Origin: Oscarella lobularis
Taxonomy: Eukaryota > Porifera > Homoscleromorpha > Homosclerophorida > Oscarellidae
Length of the DNA: 64,000 nt
Direction: 5' to 3'
Assembly: GCF_947507565.1 (NCBI RefSeq)
Contig: NC_089187.1
Coordinates: 1,240,001 to 1,304,000 of the forward strand
Below are positions 10,963 through 22,267 of the stretch, in pieces. The notes below the pieces were generated by a model that was not told the origin of the DNA, did no database searches, and saw only the letters and a list, made by a program, of their open reading frames with translations. The position numbers and the translations under genes were made by a program. Positions within the stretch are counted from its first letter, which is position 1. Every line of letters starts with the position of its first letter.

Positions 10963-12608
10963 ATGGGCATTGCAAAACTTCAAATAGAATGCTTGTGGAA
11001 GTCTTTGAATGCTCCTACGCAAAACTGGGTTAGCAAACTTATCAAATGTTGGATTCCACTAAAAACGAAAGAAAAGGTGATTCTATATAAAAAGATACTT
11101 TTTCTAACACTTGTTTTCAGTACCCAACGATGCACCACTTTGCCTCCTGGACGGGGATGCAAATCCTTGACCTTGCCCAAATTCTTCCTGTTGTTTTACG
11201 AGACGTCCTAAATGAAGGCAGTTTCCAAAAGTCAAAAGAAGAAGAGTGGCTAAAAAAGGTCTTATCAGCTCCGTCCTTAATTGCTTTGTCTTGCTGGCTC
11301 AATATATCAGCGAAATTTTCTCTTCATCTCTGCCAAAAAGCAAAGACAATCATTAGAAGAGCACATGGTTTCTTACCATGCCTTGCTATGTAAAGTGAGC
11401 AGACAAGTACTTATTCACTTCCTGCAGTAATAGTTTTGAGGCTGCTTTCCAGTTGTGGCCTGTTGAAACGGCTGAAAAGCCAAATATCCACACAGGCACA
11501 CATGTTTGCCCAAAATTGGAGTTCCTGGGGCATCCGAAGAACTACGACAACCAGGCATTCGAAGCTCGACACAAACCGAACAAACAAGCAGGTAATGCAC
11601 TGTGATTTTGCATTACTGCTGTCTCTAAGTATTCTAACACAGTACCAACTACAAAAGCATGGAAAGAGAGGTAATGCTCCAAGACGCTCTTATCGTTGGA
11701 ATAAAGACTGTGCTTGATGGATCCAGCAGCGGTACAGTAACCACTATGTACACTAGTCTTCTGATTGAAAGCTGAATTTTCATTGTAGGTGAAGTGGTGC
11801 CTGAAAAGTTTTTAAGCGGAAGGGCTCCAGTTTACAAAGAAGGAACCATGCTAGAACTTAGACGGGGAACGAAGCCTTCTGGCAATGTTCTATCATGCGG
11901 AGGGGGACTCTCTGTACCTCTTGGCAAGGGCTGCACGTCTCTGATTGACTTGCCTTTTTTGCAACACACTCTGACATCCGGTTTTGGCCGCCCATCCAAA
12001 AGCGGCCCTGCCACCCGAAGTGCACCGGAGAACTTCAGAGTCGGTGCAGCCATTTTGCGAGAAGAGGAAGCCTGAAACAAAACAGCTATCAGACGAAGAA
12101 AGGGACAAATTACTTAGAGCATATCGTTCTTTATACACTGGGTCGATTTTCCTAAAAAAGCAGCATCAATTTCATTGTTCGAGTCAATGAAATTTCCTGA
12201 CGATTTGAAAGACAGGTTATCGACGTAAAATTTCATACACTTTTTCTTTGCATTGAAATGCTCTAGATATGACGTTGCGGAAGTATTTCAAGGCAACGAC
12301 TACTATGTTGAACTACAAACAGAGGAGGGTGGCATGAAGGAGGCGGAAGCAAGAATTATCTCGATTTTCACACATACAGGTAAGAAGTGCACATATGAGC
12401 AGAGTCTAACCCATTCTAATTATTAGGTTGCAAAAATTATACGTACCCATGGATACGTCTACAGTGGTATTATCCGTGCGGGGATAACAGAATCGATTAA
12501 GATACTAAGCTTCCCCAACTATCACTCTTTCCGGACAAACAAGAGCACCAGGAAATTATGCCACCAGGGGTTATCCCAACGTATTGCCAAGCAACAGTAA
12601 ACTAGTGT
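10963..12608 (+). CDS. Unrecognised multi-exon gene or element protein
   Basis: Several exon-like stretches share the plus strand. At 10963-11076: MGIAKLQIECLWKSLNAPTQ. At about 11121-11393, after a clear acceptor: YPTMHHFASWTGMQILDLAQ. At about 11450-11590: WPVETAEKPNIHTGTHVCPK in a second frame. A further stretch with many G and P lies at about 11794-12075. At about 12267-12379 there is DVAEVFQGNDYYVELQTEEG, followed by a donor and then a last exon (about 12426-12608) with KNYTYPWIRLQWYYPCGDN. Joining the last two exons keeps frame but meets one TAA. No family was recognised. The C-terminal pattern resembles chromatin-reader-like tails of some element proteins, but this is only an impression. 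Confidence 0.4.
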
Positions 12609-12840
12609 TTTTTAAGAAAGTGGATTAATCTTTTTTAATAAATAGTCCGATTGTACAGAGTTACTTACTTGATTTTTTTCTATTTTTTTAAAAATAACAT
12701 TTTTAATTTTACGTAAAAATTTGACGTCAGAACCAAAAAATCGTTTTTAGTTTCTTGAAATACCAACAGAACAGAACTCTCAAATACTATAGTAGCAAGT
12801 GTAATGTAAAAAATTAAAATTAAAATGATATTTCCTGTAT

Positions 12841-13100
12841 AAATTTATTTACTTACCATGTTTTTATAACTGAAATGTAGAGGAGCGTCATTTTGAACCT
12901 AAAATATGTAAAAAATCATTCTGAAATATTCTTAAATTTTTTTATTTACCATTTTTTATATTTGAAACGTAGAGAAGCGTCATTTTAAACCTAAAATATA
13001 TAAAAATAATTTAGATTTATTCATAAATTTATTTACTTACCATGTTTTTATATTTGAAACGTAGAGAAGCGTCATTTTGAACCTAAAATATGTAAACAAA
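12841..13100. repeat. AT-rich tandem repeat, about 3 units of ~90 bp
   Basis: Three copies of a unit containing gtagaggagcgtcattttga, or gtagagaagcgtcatttt in the other two, followed by acctaaaatat, occur at about 12841, 12938 and 13024. Each copy begins with ttatttacttaccatg or a variant. The block separates the unknown gene from the convergent piggyBac gene. Confidence 0.8.
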
Positions 13101-13149
13101 ACAATTTTATTTTTACCATTGTTTTGCAGTTTTATAACATTTTTTACCT

Positions 13150-15480
13150 TTACGTAAGATATTTTTTGAAGCAATCAAGGCAAAGAAAAACTTTGCACTT
13201 ATCGCATACGTACGATGGCCTTGTTCCGCATTTCGCCTTGCAATAGTTTGAAGTATTGGCGTGATAAATGGGGAAATGTCGTCGAACGTAACGCTCGTCT
13301 AGGTCAGTACGCCTTTGTCCGGGTTCCTTTCTGCCGCAGTATTTCTGAATCATTTCATCTGCCAAATCTAGGCGAAAAAACTTTAGCAGTTCGGGGCCAT
13401 TCGTTTCCTTCCAGATCGTGAAGCTGTTGACTATGGACACCTCGACCCCGTACCAAAAAAGGCGCATGTACCACCTTTTGGATTTTCTCGAGCTGTCGCA
13501 ATACTTGCGAAGGTTGTCGGCGAGGTCGACACCACCCATAAAAGCGTTGTATAATTTCACGGCCACCGGACACGTTATTTTCTTTTTTTGACCCGTCTGG
13601 AAATCGCCGCGTGACGCTCGTAAAGGCGTTTTCTGGGGCGACAGTATTGATTAACCCTACAGGCTGTTTATCCATCCACAACATGCAGTGGACATTTGGG
13701 ATGAGAGCGTCTCCTTTCTTGTCGATTGCCCAAGCCCCAATTGATTCTCCTCGGGGTGTTTTTTGCGCTTGAATACGCCCTTGATAGCGTCTGGAACACC
13801 CTTTCTATTAGTCCGACATGTCCCAATAAAATAGGTGCTGTCCTCAGCAAGACGGTGCGCTAAGTACGGACTTGAAAAAAAATTATCACAATAAATGTGA
13901 TATTTTTTGCCTAAGAAAAGTGGTTTTCAAACTGTAGAAAATACGCGATATTACCTAGAAGCGGTTGGCACAATTCCATCACTACTGTTGCTCCTAATCC
14001 TTGCTCCGCGGTTCCTTTTTCTTTGCCCTTGTAGATCTGAAAGTCGTAGGTGTAGCCATTGACTGAATCACACCTAATTGAAAAGAGTGAAAATAAGTAA
14101 TTTCCTTGATTGCCGCTTACACGCAGTACGACTTGAATCCGTATTTTACGGGTTTCGCAGGCACGTATTGTTTTATCTTCGACCTCCCCTTGAACTTTAT
14201 CATAGCTTCGTCTACAGACACGCTATGATGCGGCTGGTAATTTGATCTGCACGCCTGACTGATCAGTGTCAGAAACGGTCGCACTCGATATAACGGGTCA
14301 GCGGGGGTCTTCGCGATTCATCTGAGGAGTTTCGTCGGGATTGCTGGTGTCGTTGAAATGAAGAGACGAAAGTATGTTGCGAAATCGTTTATTAATCATA
14401 TTGCGGGTAATGTACGGAGAATTGAGGACAGGATGTCTACTCCAGTGGTCTTGCAGACGTGGCTGTGGTGATACCCCCATAGCAATAACAATTCCAAGGA
14501 AAGAAAACAACTCGTCCTTCGTCAATCCAAGGTTTGGAATCTGTGAATAAGAAATATTAGATGTAGCATAGTGTAAATAATTGTAACATACCTTCTTTGC
14601 TTGTCTAGCATATTTATTTGTTTCTCTAAGAATCAAATCGACCACTTCATTGTTGAAAAAATGCTCAAAAATGTCTAGGTGGGACATTCCTTCAGCATAT
14701 AATGTCGGCCCAACCGGTTCGGTGCAGTTGTCGTAAAGGTCTATGAGAACCTTTTTCTTCACTTTTTCGCCGGGCAATAAAAATTCGTCAATAGATCCTT
14801 CGGGAAGAACATTTTTTGGCTGCTGTATTTCCTGTTGTGCGCCTCCGCTACGTTCTCTTCTGTCTGTCGCGCGCACAGAAGCAGGACCATCTCCATCAGC
14901 GCCATCTCCAGCATTGACAGCTCTTGCAGGCTGAGCAGATGGATCGGCTCTAGCATTGCCACCTCTTGCAGGCCCAGCAGTACGACTTCTATTGCCAGCA
15001 GGACGACCTCTTTTGGCTTTGGCAGCGCCACCTCCAGGCGCAGCAGCTCGACCTTTTCCCTTTCCTTTTCCTTTCCCTCGTCCTTTTCCTCCCTTTCCTC
15101 TTCCTCTTCCTCGTGTGCATCCATTTCCTTGTCCTTGCTGCTCACTTTCAGATAATTCTTCAACGTCAGAAATTGCATCGTCGCTCAAATCTGTATGTAA
15201 AAACATTACACAAGTAAAAATAAATTTACAAATAAATAATACTGTATATAGAAATGTGTACATAATAAAATGTTGTATAAAATCTATTTCTTACCAGAAT
15301 CGCTTTCGTCTGAAACATCGTCAGGTTCAAAATTGTCGTCTATAAAATTATTTTACTGAACAATATACCTATTTTATATTTTACTTACCTCGACGTCGTT
15401 TACGAGTACTCGCGTGTAACGGCGCTAATTCTTCTTCGCCTTCGCTCAAATCGCTGTCGAAGTTATCGAAATTTGCTACA
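13150..15480 (-). pseudogene. piggyBac transposase, decayed multi-exon
   Basis: Reading right to left: acidic N-terminal exons (about 15475-15395 and 15350-15300); a long exon (15190-14590) with a G/R/K-rich linker, then EFLLPGEKVKKKVLIDLYDN and FEHFFNNEVVDLILRETNKY; then exon 14540-14298 with GLTKDELFSFLGIVIAMG, the start of the DDE_Tnp_1_7 domain. After a one-base shift near 14305, YQPHHSVSVDEAMIKFKGR carries a catalytic aspartate region. Further pieces include CDSVNGYTYDFQIYKG and YFIGTCRTNRKGVP. After another shift near 13580, AVKLYNAFMGGVDLADNL appears. The C-terminus ends in a cysteine-rich CDKCKVFLCLDCFKK. At least three frameshifts are present, so it is inactive. A Merlin element sits just upstream. 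Confidence 0.88.
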
Positions 15481-15539
15481 AAAACTCGCTTTGAGAAATA
15501 TAGCGAAAAAAAGGAATTCGTACTTATCTCCGCCTATCT

Positions 15540-16345
15540 GGCTCCACTGTAGCTTGCCTCCCACCCCACCGTGCGCTACCCAGTCACTAATTAGGCGCTA
15601 ATTACCTGCGTCACTAATTAGTCCGCGTGTTAATTATCTAATTAGTTAAGCCCTCCTCGGAACAAGTGACAAACCTAACAATGGAGACTCACCAATCGCG
15701 CATATACCGTGCGGAGCATGGAATGCCATCAAGGCTGAGCATGCTGAACATGGCTGAGCATGCTGAAATTGCTTCATCGTTGCATTCGCCATGGCCCAAC
15801 GCTGGCGTTGTCCACGAAAAGCATGCCGAAAAGAGTATTCACTACGGGAGGTAAAATATCAGTAGTGAATATGCTGAATTATTCCCGATAACGCACACTG
15901 TTAGGGATCTTTTTTCTCGGGCTCGCCTCAGTCTTGAGCAGATCATTCGACTCATGCATATCTGGTCAAGGAAGATCCCTGTAGGCGACGCCGCAAAAGA
16001 CGTCGAAATTGAGCAAAAGACGGCCATCGACTGGTTCAATTTCTGCCGGGATGTCTGCCCCGAATACTTCATTCATCACCCTCAAGTGAGTCGACAATGC
16101 ATACAGGGACATAAATAGTGAATTCTTATTGATTGGCTAATTTATTACCCTAGCAAATTGGCGGCGTGGGCGTAGAAGTTGAAATTGATGAGTCGCATTT
16201 TGGAAGACGAAAGTACAATCGGGGAATGTGGCGCGACGGACACTGGGTTTTCGGCGGGGTCGAACTAATTAGTGACGCAGGTAATTAGCGCCTAATTAGT
16301 GACTGGGTAGCGCACGCTGGGTGGGAGGCGAGCTACAGTGGAGCC
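15540..16345 (+). mobile_element. Merlin (IS1016-like) element, internally deleted
   Basis: Inverted ends of about 85 bp begin ggctccactgtagct on the left and close with agctacagtggagcc on the right. Inside are two transposase exons: about 15890-16085, with SRLRLEQIIRLMHIW and TAIDWFNFCRDVCPEYF, ends at gtgagt; 16154-16262, with VEVEIDESHFGRRKYNRG then HWVFGGVE, is the start of the ISXO2/IS1595-type DDE domain. The right terminal repeat begins immediately after GGVE, so the rest of the catalytic domain is missing and the element is non-autonomous. Near-identical 8-base words (acttatct and tcttatct) lie about 10 bases outside the repeats and could be the target duplication. They sit in the 5' part of the piggyBac gene. 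Confidence 0.85.
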
Positions 16346-16810
16346 GAAATGACTCTTATCTAACGCCTTTGACCTTTATGAAAGCAGAAATAGCCGTGAA
16401 AAGGCGCATTACGGCACAACAGAAAGAAGGGATGTTTACATCCTTTACATTACGTCATTCCTAGTTACCGAACTAAAAAAGCTACTTGCGAAGAGCTCTA
16501 GAAGGCCCCTGTACGTTTTTACTCTAAAAAAGTGGAAAAAGGAATGAATATTCGCCGCGAACGCCAAAAAACGCGAAAAAAGCCTTCGATTTGATCAACC
16601 TTGCGTGCACTATCGCTGGTGACGTTGAATAATTGCCTGACGTGTTGGGTAAACAGTTATGTATTTGTTACCGTTACTAAACTGCGCATGCTCTAAAATG
16701 ACAGTTTGCTGTTGTATAAAAGCACGGACCTATTAAATTTCAAAACCATAACGGGTCAAAAATATTTTTCAAATTTCAATTTGTGTCGTTTCACATGTTA
16801 GTAAATAAGG
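16346..16810. other. No gene recognised; probable piggyBac 5' flank
   Basis: If the Merlin is removed, this sequence abuts the first piggyBac intron, so it may hold the start of that gene on the minus strand. No initiator or terminal repeat could be fixed. The right half is AT-rich. Confidence 0.35.
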
Positions 16811-16814
16811 TAAT

Positions 16815-17455
16815 ATTTATATTTGGCATCATTTCTATGCCTTGTGATTCTATCTTGTAGAATATTTATGTTTGTCCTACGTATTGCTTTTGGCAATGTT
16901 TGCAGGTCAATACGTAGATGACGTTGTCAGATTTACAAATCAAATTTTGTGTTATCTAGTACGTTTTTGTCGTCTGTGTGCTGGTTATTGTATTAGATTT
17001 TGATATTGCCAGACATAGTTTCCAGTTATGAATTTGCATGGAGAACTTTTCCTTTCAAATGTTGGGACGATCGTTTTCATCGGTTGTTGGCAAAGGTTGG
17101 TCAGGGATTTTAGATGTCACTAGTTTGGAGTTAATTGTTTTGTTCTTCTTATAGGCCACGACGATTGGGTTTGGGAAAATTACGTTGAGCTGTGAGTCTG
17201 TCTCCACTTCTTGCCAGCAGTTTCTTATGGGTCAAATGTTTTCACTAAGGTTAGAGGGATTTTAGATCTGTCCATATGTCCTTGATTCTTTGTTTGACAG
17301 GTGATTTTTTCAATGATTGAGGCATTTTTCGTGAAGGACATTTTGCAGGGTTTTTTCAATAAATCTTTTGGGTAGTCCTTTCTAAGTAACCTTTTTATAT
17401 GGTTCTGTTTTTGAAATTCATAAGTTTGTTCGTCTGATGTGGTACCCATGCTTTA
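16815..17455 (-). pseudogene. Penelope-like element fragment with GIY-YIG endonuclease
   Basis: On the minus strand the first part (17449-17225) reads IKRLLRKDYPKDLLKKPCKM, resembling the end of a Penelope-like reverse transcriptase region. After shifts it continues with VIFPKPN. Near 16950-16870 it reads NVIYVLTCKHCQKQYVGQT, which is the GIY-YIG core with the YVL..C..C....YVG arrangement typical of Penelope-like elements. LQDRITRHRND follows in another frame. Several stops and frameshifts show decay. Known family: Penelope-like elements encode RT plus GIY-YIG and often carry hammerheads in their terminal repeats, which links this fragment to the motifs at 9232 and 58862. Confidence 0.75.
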
Positions 17456-17470
17456 GTAAAATACATTAAT

Positions 17471-17680
17471 CGTTAGCTATTAGGCTGTCCAATCGAGTGT
17501 CCGATCTAACCCGTCTGCCTTGCTCTGACGTGTCGGATCACTCCAGCGAGGTAAACATATATTATACCCATCCATATGTTAGTGTACATCCATCGTTAGC
17601 AATTAGGCTGCTCGATCGAGTGTCCGATCTAACACGTCTGCTTTGCTGTGACGCGGCGGATCACTCGAGCGAGGCCAATT
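17471..17680. repeat. Direct repeat, two ~85-bp units, 121-bp period
   Basis: Two diverged copies of a block containing cgagtgtccgatctaac then ggatcactc start at about 17471 and 17592, separated by a short linker with catccatatgttagtgtac. Confidence 0.8.
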
Positions 17681-17748
17681 AATGGCAAACGACTTATTTC
17701 AGCGATGGTGTCGTCGATGTTACCATCGTTCTCTTCGGCTTCTCGAAC

Positions 17749-17811
17749 GACGGGGCGAGCGACGGGGCGAGCGGCGGGGCGAGCGGCGGGGCGAGCGGCG
17801 GGGCGAGCGGC
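17749..17811. repeat. GC-rich 12-bp minisatellite, about 5 units
   Basis: Five tandem units of cggggcgagcgg (one with an a for g). The repeat codes for RGERRGER in one frame and AGRAAGRA in another; neither is likely to be a real protein. The flanking 17812-18165 holds no recognised gene, apart from a short minus-strand frame with a coiled-coil look (WVEQVNALNQEMRDLKKRNE). Confidence 0.9.
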
Positions 17812-18166
17812 TTCCGCCTCAGCAGCCTGTGCCGGTTCTGGAGCCAGCCAGTATCGAATCGAGTTCTTCTAAATTCGCTATTTTTTCGCCTAAAGAGACT
17901 TCTAAAAGCTGGGTCTCCACAGTGTTAACTCTTTCCTGTAGATCACTCATTTCTTTTCTTGAGATCCCTCATTTCTTGGTTGAGAGCGTTAACTTGCTCG
18001 ACCCAATGGCATTGCGATGTCGTCACTTGGACTTGCGAGCGCAGTTCGACCGTCTGTCTGTGTTCGCATCTGCCGGTATTTGGCGCCACGAAGTCAACCA
18101 TTTGCCAAAAGAAGGCGAAAATCGCTTGGAGCATTGTGAATATACGGGATGAATAACGCGTTCAGT

Positions 18167-18838
18167 TCATCGGACGTCGTACTGAGCTCCATCTTCAGCA
18201 GCTGCAAACTGACGACGGAAGGCACGCTCAAATAAGTCGGCATTAACCGATTGCGGAGGTAGAGGGTCTTCCGATGTTACGTTAATTCTTGAAATGCCAA
18301 GCTTTCTGCTAATCTCGCACTGATTATAGCCCTTATTGCGAAGAGCAATGATACCCACTCTCGGTTCGAACGAGAGAACCTTTCTTGGAGCCATTGTCGC
18401 GTGCTTTGATCAAAGTTTTAGTGAAAGTTCAGCTGGTTGCGTGCTCTAAACATTGGGGCTCTACTGTTAAGTAATAATTAAAAGGGACCAATCACAACGC
18501 CGCGATTGTTTAAATATAGGGGCACTAATTGCGTCATAAAGCTGCTGGCGCTGCGCCAAACCACGTTGCAATTCTCTATCCACAGTTACACGAACTTAGA
18601 TCTTTCTACATTAAAACGTTACTTTAATGACAGTGTGCCTTTTAGCTTGCAAAAGGACACTATTCTAAATCTAAATGTTAAGACAATCTTTAAATGGCAA
18701 AAGGCTGTTGTAAGAGTCTTGCGCAAGAGGTAAGGACATGTACTACAGTCTAACTAACCCAAAGCTTAGGGTTAATTAAAGTTAAGCCAAACAAAAACAA
18801 TATTCAGAAGTGCCTCTAACTTTTGCACCCCACTGTAG
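18167..18838 (-). mobile_element. Tc1-like element, 5' end with transposase N-terminus
   Basis: The outer end at 18838 reads, on the minus strand, tacagtggggtgcaaaagtt, a typical Tc1/mariner terminus next to TA. Downstream at 18394 an ATG opens MAPRKVLSFEPRVGIIALRN followed by QCEISRKLGISRINV, the helix-turn-helix of Tc1-like transposases. The frame then ends after about 75 residues near 18167 with no DDE domain and no matching second terminus. It is a truncated copy. Confidence 0.75.
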
Positions 18839-18875
18839 TATGGCGTAATTTTAATTAATTGTATTTAATTTTGTT

Positions 18876-19739
18876 TTGCGTAACAAATTATCTTTCATAG
18901 ACTTTGGAATTAAGACAAAAATCAACTCCGGGGAATTGGTTGCAATTCCGCAATCTTGCAGCCAATATCCGCCCTTGACGGAGTGTTTCTTTTTTATGTT
19001 GAGGAGCACAACTTCCCGGATGTATGATGACGTTATTAATAAAAAATTAATTGATTTCTTATTTAAGGTGTCGAAAGTTCTAAAATCAATTATAAATGTC
19101 GTCACGCGGCGCGGAGCATTTGCTTCCCCGAAACACGTGAGTAAATTTTCAAATATTTCTCTTTTGTAATATAGTGAAAAGGTGGCCTGATACCGTGTGT
19201 GCTTTTACGCAGCGAAAGGATTGTAGGGTCGGAGTTAATTAATCGGAGATATGCTGTCGAGGTAATTTCTTCATTGAAATTATGTAATTAATTTTAAATG
19301 GCTATTTATAAGCAACAATTTCTAGGAACTGAAACGTAATTCAATAAAGCGTGCTTTGAATGTTTTATTAAATCGCTATTCCTTCCATTCTGAAGAACGC
19401 GATCAAAAAACGCCGCAATGGAGGATGGTAACAGTTGATATAATGTCTGACGTTTCTGTTTTGTTTCAATTCCTAGTAAGAAGTTTTGTCCAATTTAAAA
19501 AGACGTTGGTAATATTTGTGCAAAAGGCAAGAGCGTTGAAGACATTAATTAACAGAAGAAGTAAGACCCGATTAATGAATTGCTTATACCATTTTTTGAT
19601 CAAAAAGCAAAGAACAAATAGGAGAACTTGAAAGCTATTCCTTTAAAATCTGATTTGGCACCTATTTTGCCTTTTGTAGCACCACAGAGACTTCTTTTGA
19701 AAGACGTCTATGACCGCCATATTCACCAAATTGGCCAAG
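18876..19739 (+). CDS. Unrecognised multi-exon gene fragment
   Basis: Exon-like segments follow one another with plausible splice sites. At about 18876-19136: FGIKTKINSGELVAIPQSCS then CFFFMLRSTTSRMYDDVINK, ending at gtgagta. At about 19180-19260: LIPCVLLRSERIVGSELINR, ending at a gtaatt donor. At about 19326-19558: ELKRNSIKRALNVLLNRYS, ending at gtaaga. A last piece at about 19632-19739 reads LAPILPFVAPQRLLLKDVYD and is followed by ggtgtgt. The chain is rich in K and R and has no recognised domain. Consistent introns argue for a real (perhaps retired) gene. Its 5' end is unknown. Confidence 0.4.
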
Positions 19740-20077
19740 GTGTGTAAGCATATTAGATACAAGCATGTGAACATAATTTTTATTTTCTATTACGTACAAT
19801 CTCTCCTCGTTTTCTTTACTCATTAAGTAGTAAATTGTTGCTGTATTTTAGACCTGGGCCTTTTTCTAAGGTAAAGGATAGCTCGTTGAGAATAGTATTC
19901 TCTGACGTAAAAGGTGACCAAAGTGAAGAAATCCAAAAAATAATGGCATTTATTGAGAAGACGGTTGCATGAAAATTTAAATTACCGGTATGTATGCCGT
20001 TGGCTGCTGCAGTGCAGTGCACCCACGCATAAACGTCTTCTGAGTAAAGCGCGTTATCTTCTTCGTAGTTTCCCATA

Positions 20078-22006
20078 CAGTAGATCCTCGGTTATCCGAC
20101 CCCCAAAGATTTTAGGGGTGGTCCGATGAGCGAAATGGTCCGATAAGTGAAATTAGCGTGCGCTATTGTAATTCGCAAGTGATCAGTACACGTGTATCTT
20201 TTGAGAACAACTACACAGGGGCAAAGAAGCTATCAATTTGGGTTTGTTTAAGAGTAGAGAATCTCTTTCTTGATGCCAGCTCTCTCAACTCTCTTAGTAG
20301 AGTAACGCTAGCAATATTCGCTTCTTCCTGGCACTAACCAGACAAAGCACCGCTCAAGCATGCTTGCCGTTTCATTGTGGCTGACCGGACAAGATACGTC
20401 TACTGCCCCTGAGGCACCGTCATCTTCATCAATGGATTTGTCCATCACCTGTGCAATCAAATAATTAAATATGGAAAAAGAGTTATAGTTTATAGCTGTC
20501 TGCAGATTTCTTCATCAGAAAGGTTTCCCTCGAACTCACAGCAGCCATCGTCCGAGTCCAACCATTCGGTGATCTCGTCTTCCGTTAGTGGCGTCTTGAT
20601 AGCTGCAGAAACACGGGCCATTGTTGATATGTCATCACTGTCTTCATTTGGTTTCCGGCTGTGGCTGTGCTCGTCGCACGACGATTCAGAAGGCAAAATT
20701 GGAAAAATCTTCTGCCATGATTTCCTAAGCCTTGTAGGTGTAATTTCTTTCCAGGCCTGCGCAGACATTTCTCCTGCGTTTTTCATATCTATTCTTCTTA
20801 GAAAATCGGGTATTTTTGTACCTTCTTCGTCTCCTACAATTAGCCTCTGAAGAAGCTTTTTTGTAATGCCTTTTTATCGAAATGAGAACTCCCTGGTCCA
20901 TCTGTTGTATGAGAGACGTCACGTTAGGCGGTAGAAACATTGCTCGTATTTGGCCATCATCCGAAGTGAGTTCTTCGCAACTTGGGTGCGCCAAACAGTT
21001 ATCGAGCAAAAGAAGAGCCTTAGGCTCCACGTCACGAGCAATCAAAGCAGCTCTGACAGATTTGACAAAGCGAGTGTGAAACCATTGCGTGAATATTTCC
21101 GTGTCCATCCATGCGTTACGCTGACCAACATAAATAAAGGGAAGCAACGACGTATTGATATCCTTGAAACAACGAGGGTGCGATGATTTGCCAATCATAA
21201 AGAGGCAACTTGACACTTCCAGACGCGTTTGAACAAGCGCCAAGAGTCACTCGGTCTTTCGACCTTTTTCGGCCATCCGCAGTTTTTCCGAATGATGTGG
21301 CTAATGTTCTTTCTGGCAGAAGGCGATAGTATAACCCAGTTTCGTCAAAATTGAAGATTTGGTCAAGAGAAAGACCTTCCCTAACTGTAAATTAGCGGAA
21401 AGACACAATGAACTGTTCCGCAGCTGACTTGTCGGCCGATAGCTTTTCACCCTAAAGCGACAGGCTTCGAATCCCAAATCTCTTGCAAAAGCGCCATAAC
21501 CACCCCGTGCTAGCGACAAATTTTTTGAAATTCTTGCCAGATAAAATTTTGCTTAATTGCAAAGCCTTTTCGCAAAGAATTGGTCCGGTAACGGGACTTT
21601 TTTCTTGCCTTTTTTGTCGAAACCAAACGTATACAGCTTCGTCTAATTTTTCGTCGCCTCCCATTCGCATTGTTTTTCGATCAAAGCTGATGTTCAGATC
21701 GACATCTTGTTTGTGAAACGCCAATATTTTCTCCCTGCTTTTTTTAATTCCAGTGACGGTGCTCATCCCAATTCCGAACTTTTCGGCGATTACAGTGCGC
21801 GAGCACCCTTCGGCCAGCATATCGAGGATCTCCAATTTTTCCCGAACACTTACGACAACTCGCTTTCGTTTCGCAGCGGAAGACATTGGTGCGGCGTTCG
21901 CGTGGGCAAGTAAGCTAACGCACGTGTCTGGTCACGTGTAGAGAAGGAAGGAGTCAAATAAACGAGGGGGCGAATAACTGAAGGTCGGATAACCGAGGAT
22001 CTACTG
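20078..22006 (-). mobile_element. Tigger/pogo DNA transposon with TA duplication
   Basis: Both ends read cagtagatcctcggttatcc in inverted orientation and are flanked by TA (20076-20077 and 22007-22008), the Tc1/mariner/pogo target. The transposase is on the minus strand. Confidence 0.92.
20490..21886 (-). pseudogene. Tigger/jerky-like transposase, broken
   Basis: The N-terminal part (21886-21452) reads MSSAAKRKRVVVSVREKLEI, a psq/CENPB helix-turn-helix, followed by a second CENPB-type HTH ending WLWRFCKRFGIR. A frame change leads to FNFDETGLYYRLLPERTLA, with the first catalytic D, near 21350-21300. The frame 21243-20725 contains LLLLDNCLAHPSCEEL (second catalytic D) and FLPPNVTSLIQQMDQGVL. 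The tail (20786-20490) is acidic. At least three frameshifts or stops are present, so it is inactive. Confidence 0.88.
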
Positions 22007-22070
22007 TACGTCATCGCGGGTGACATCATTGGCGTCAGGAAAGAATAACGATTCTAATGATGTCATACGA

Positions 22071-22267
22071 CCTACGTTGCGTCTGCGTCATTCTGATTGG
22101 ACAATTAGGTTAGGAACCGTTAGTGAATATTCAGGATGTTTTCGTTGCCTTGGTGCTGCCCTAGTGCGCTACGATCGATTCCTCGCTTCCGTTGCGATTT
22201 AACGTCCTTTATATCTTCCAAAGGCCGCTGGGCGTCTCGAAAGAGACATCTTTGAAGCGTTCGACGT
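22071..22267. other. Short intergenic stretch with candidate 5' region
   Basis: No gene. It precedes an ATG at 22268 (MSAARAKKK) that may be the first exon of the next feature. Confidence 0.3.

Larger units (their letters stand above)
20015..22070 (-). mobile_element. Mariner-type MITE copy split by a Tigger
   Basis: The left end cagtgcacccacgcataaac matches the reverse complement of the MITE end at 33334. After the Tigger, the sequence from 22009 (cgtcatcgcgggtgacatcat) resumes the match to the same MITE family. The copy is diverged and its right limit is uncertain. Confidence 0.65.

Noticed and set aside
14759-15345. Open frames on both strands rich in S, L/F or P/G
   Set aside because: They are shadow frames of the G/R/K-rich linker of the piggyBac N-terminal exon.
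17682-18152. 156-residue frame over the 12-bp minisatellite
   Set aside because: Its N-terminal half is repeat translation (RGERRGER) and the remainder shows no domain.
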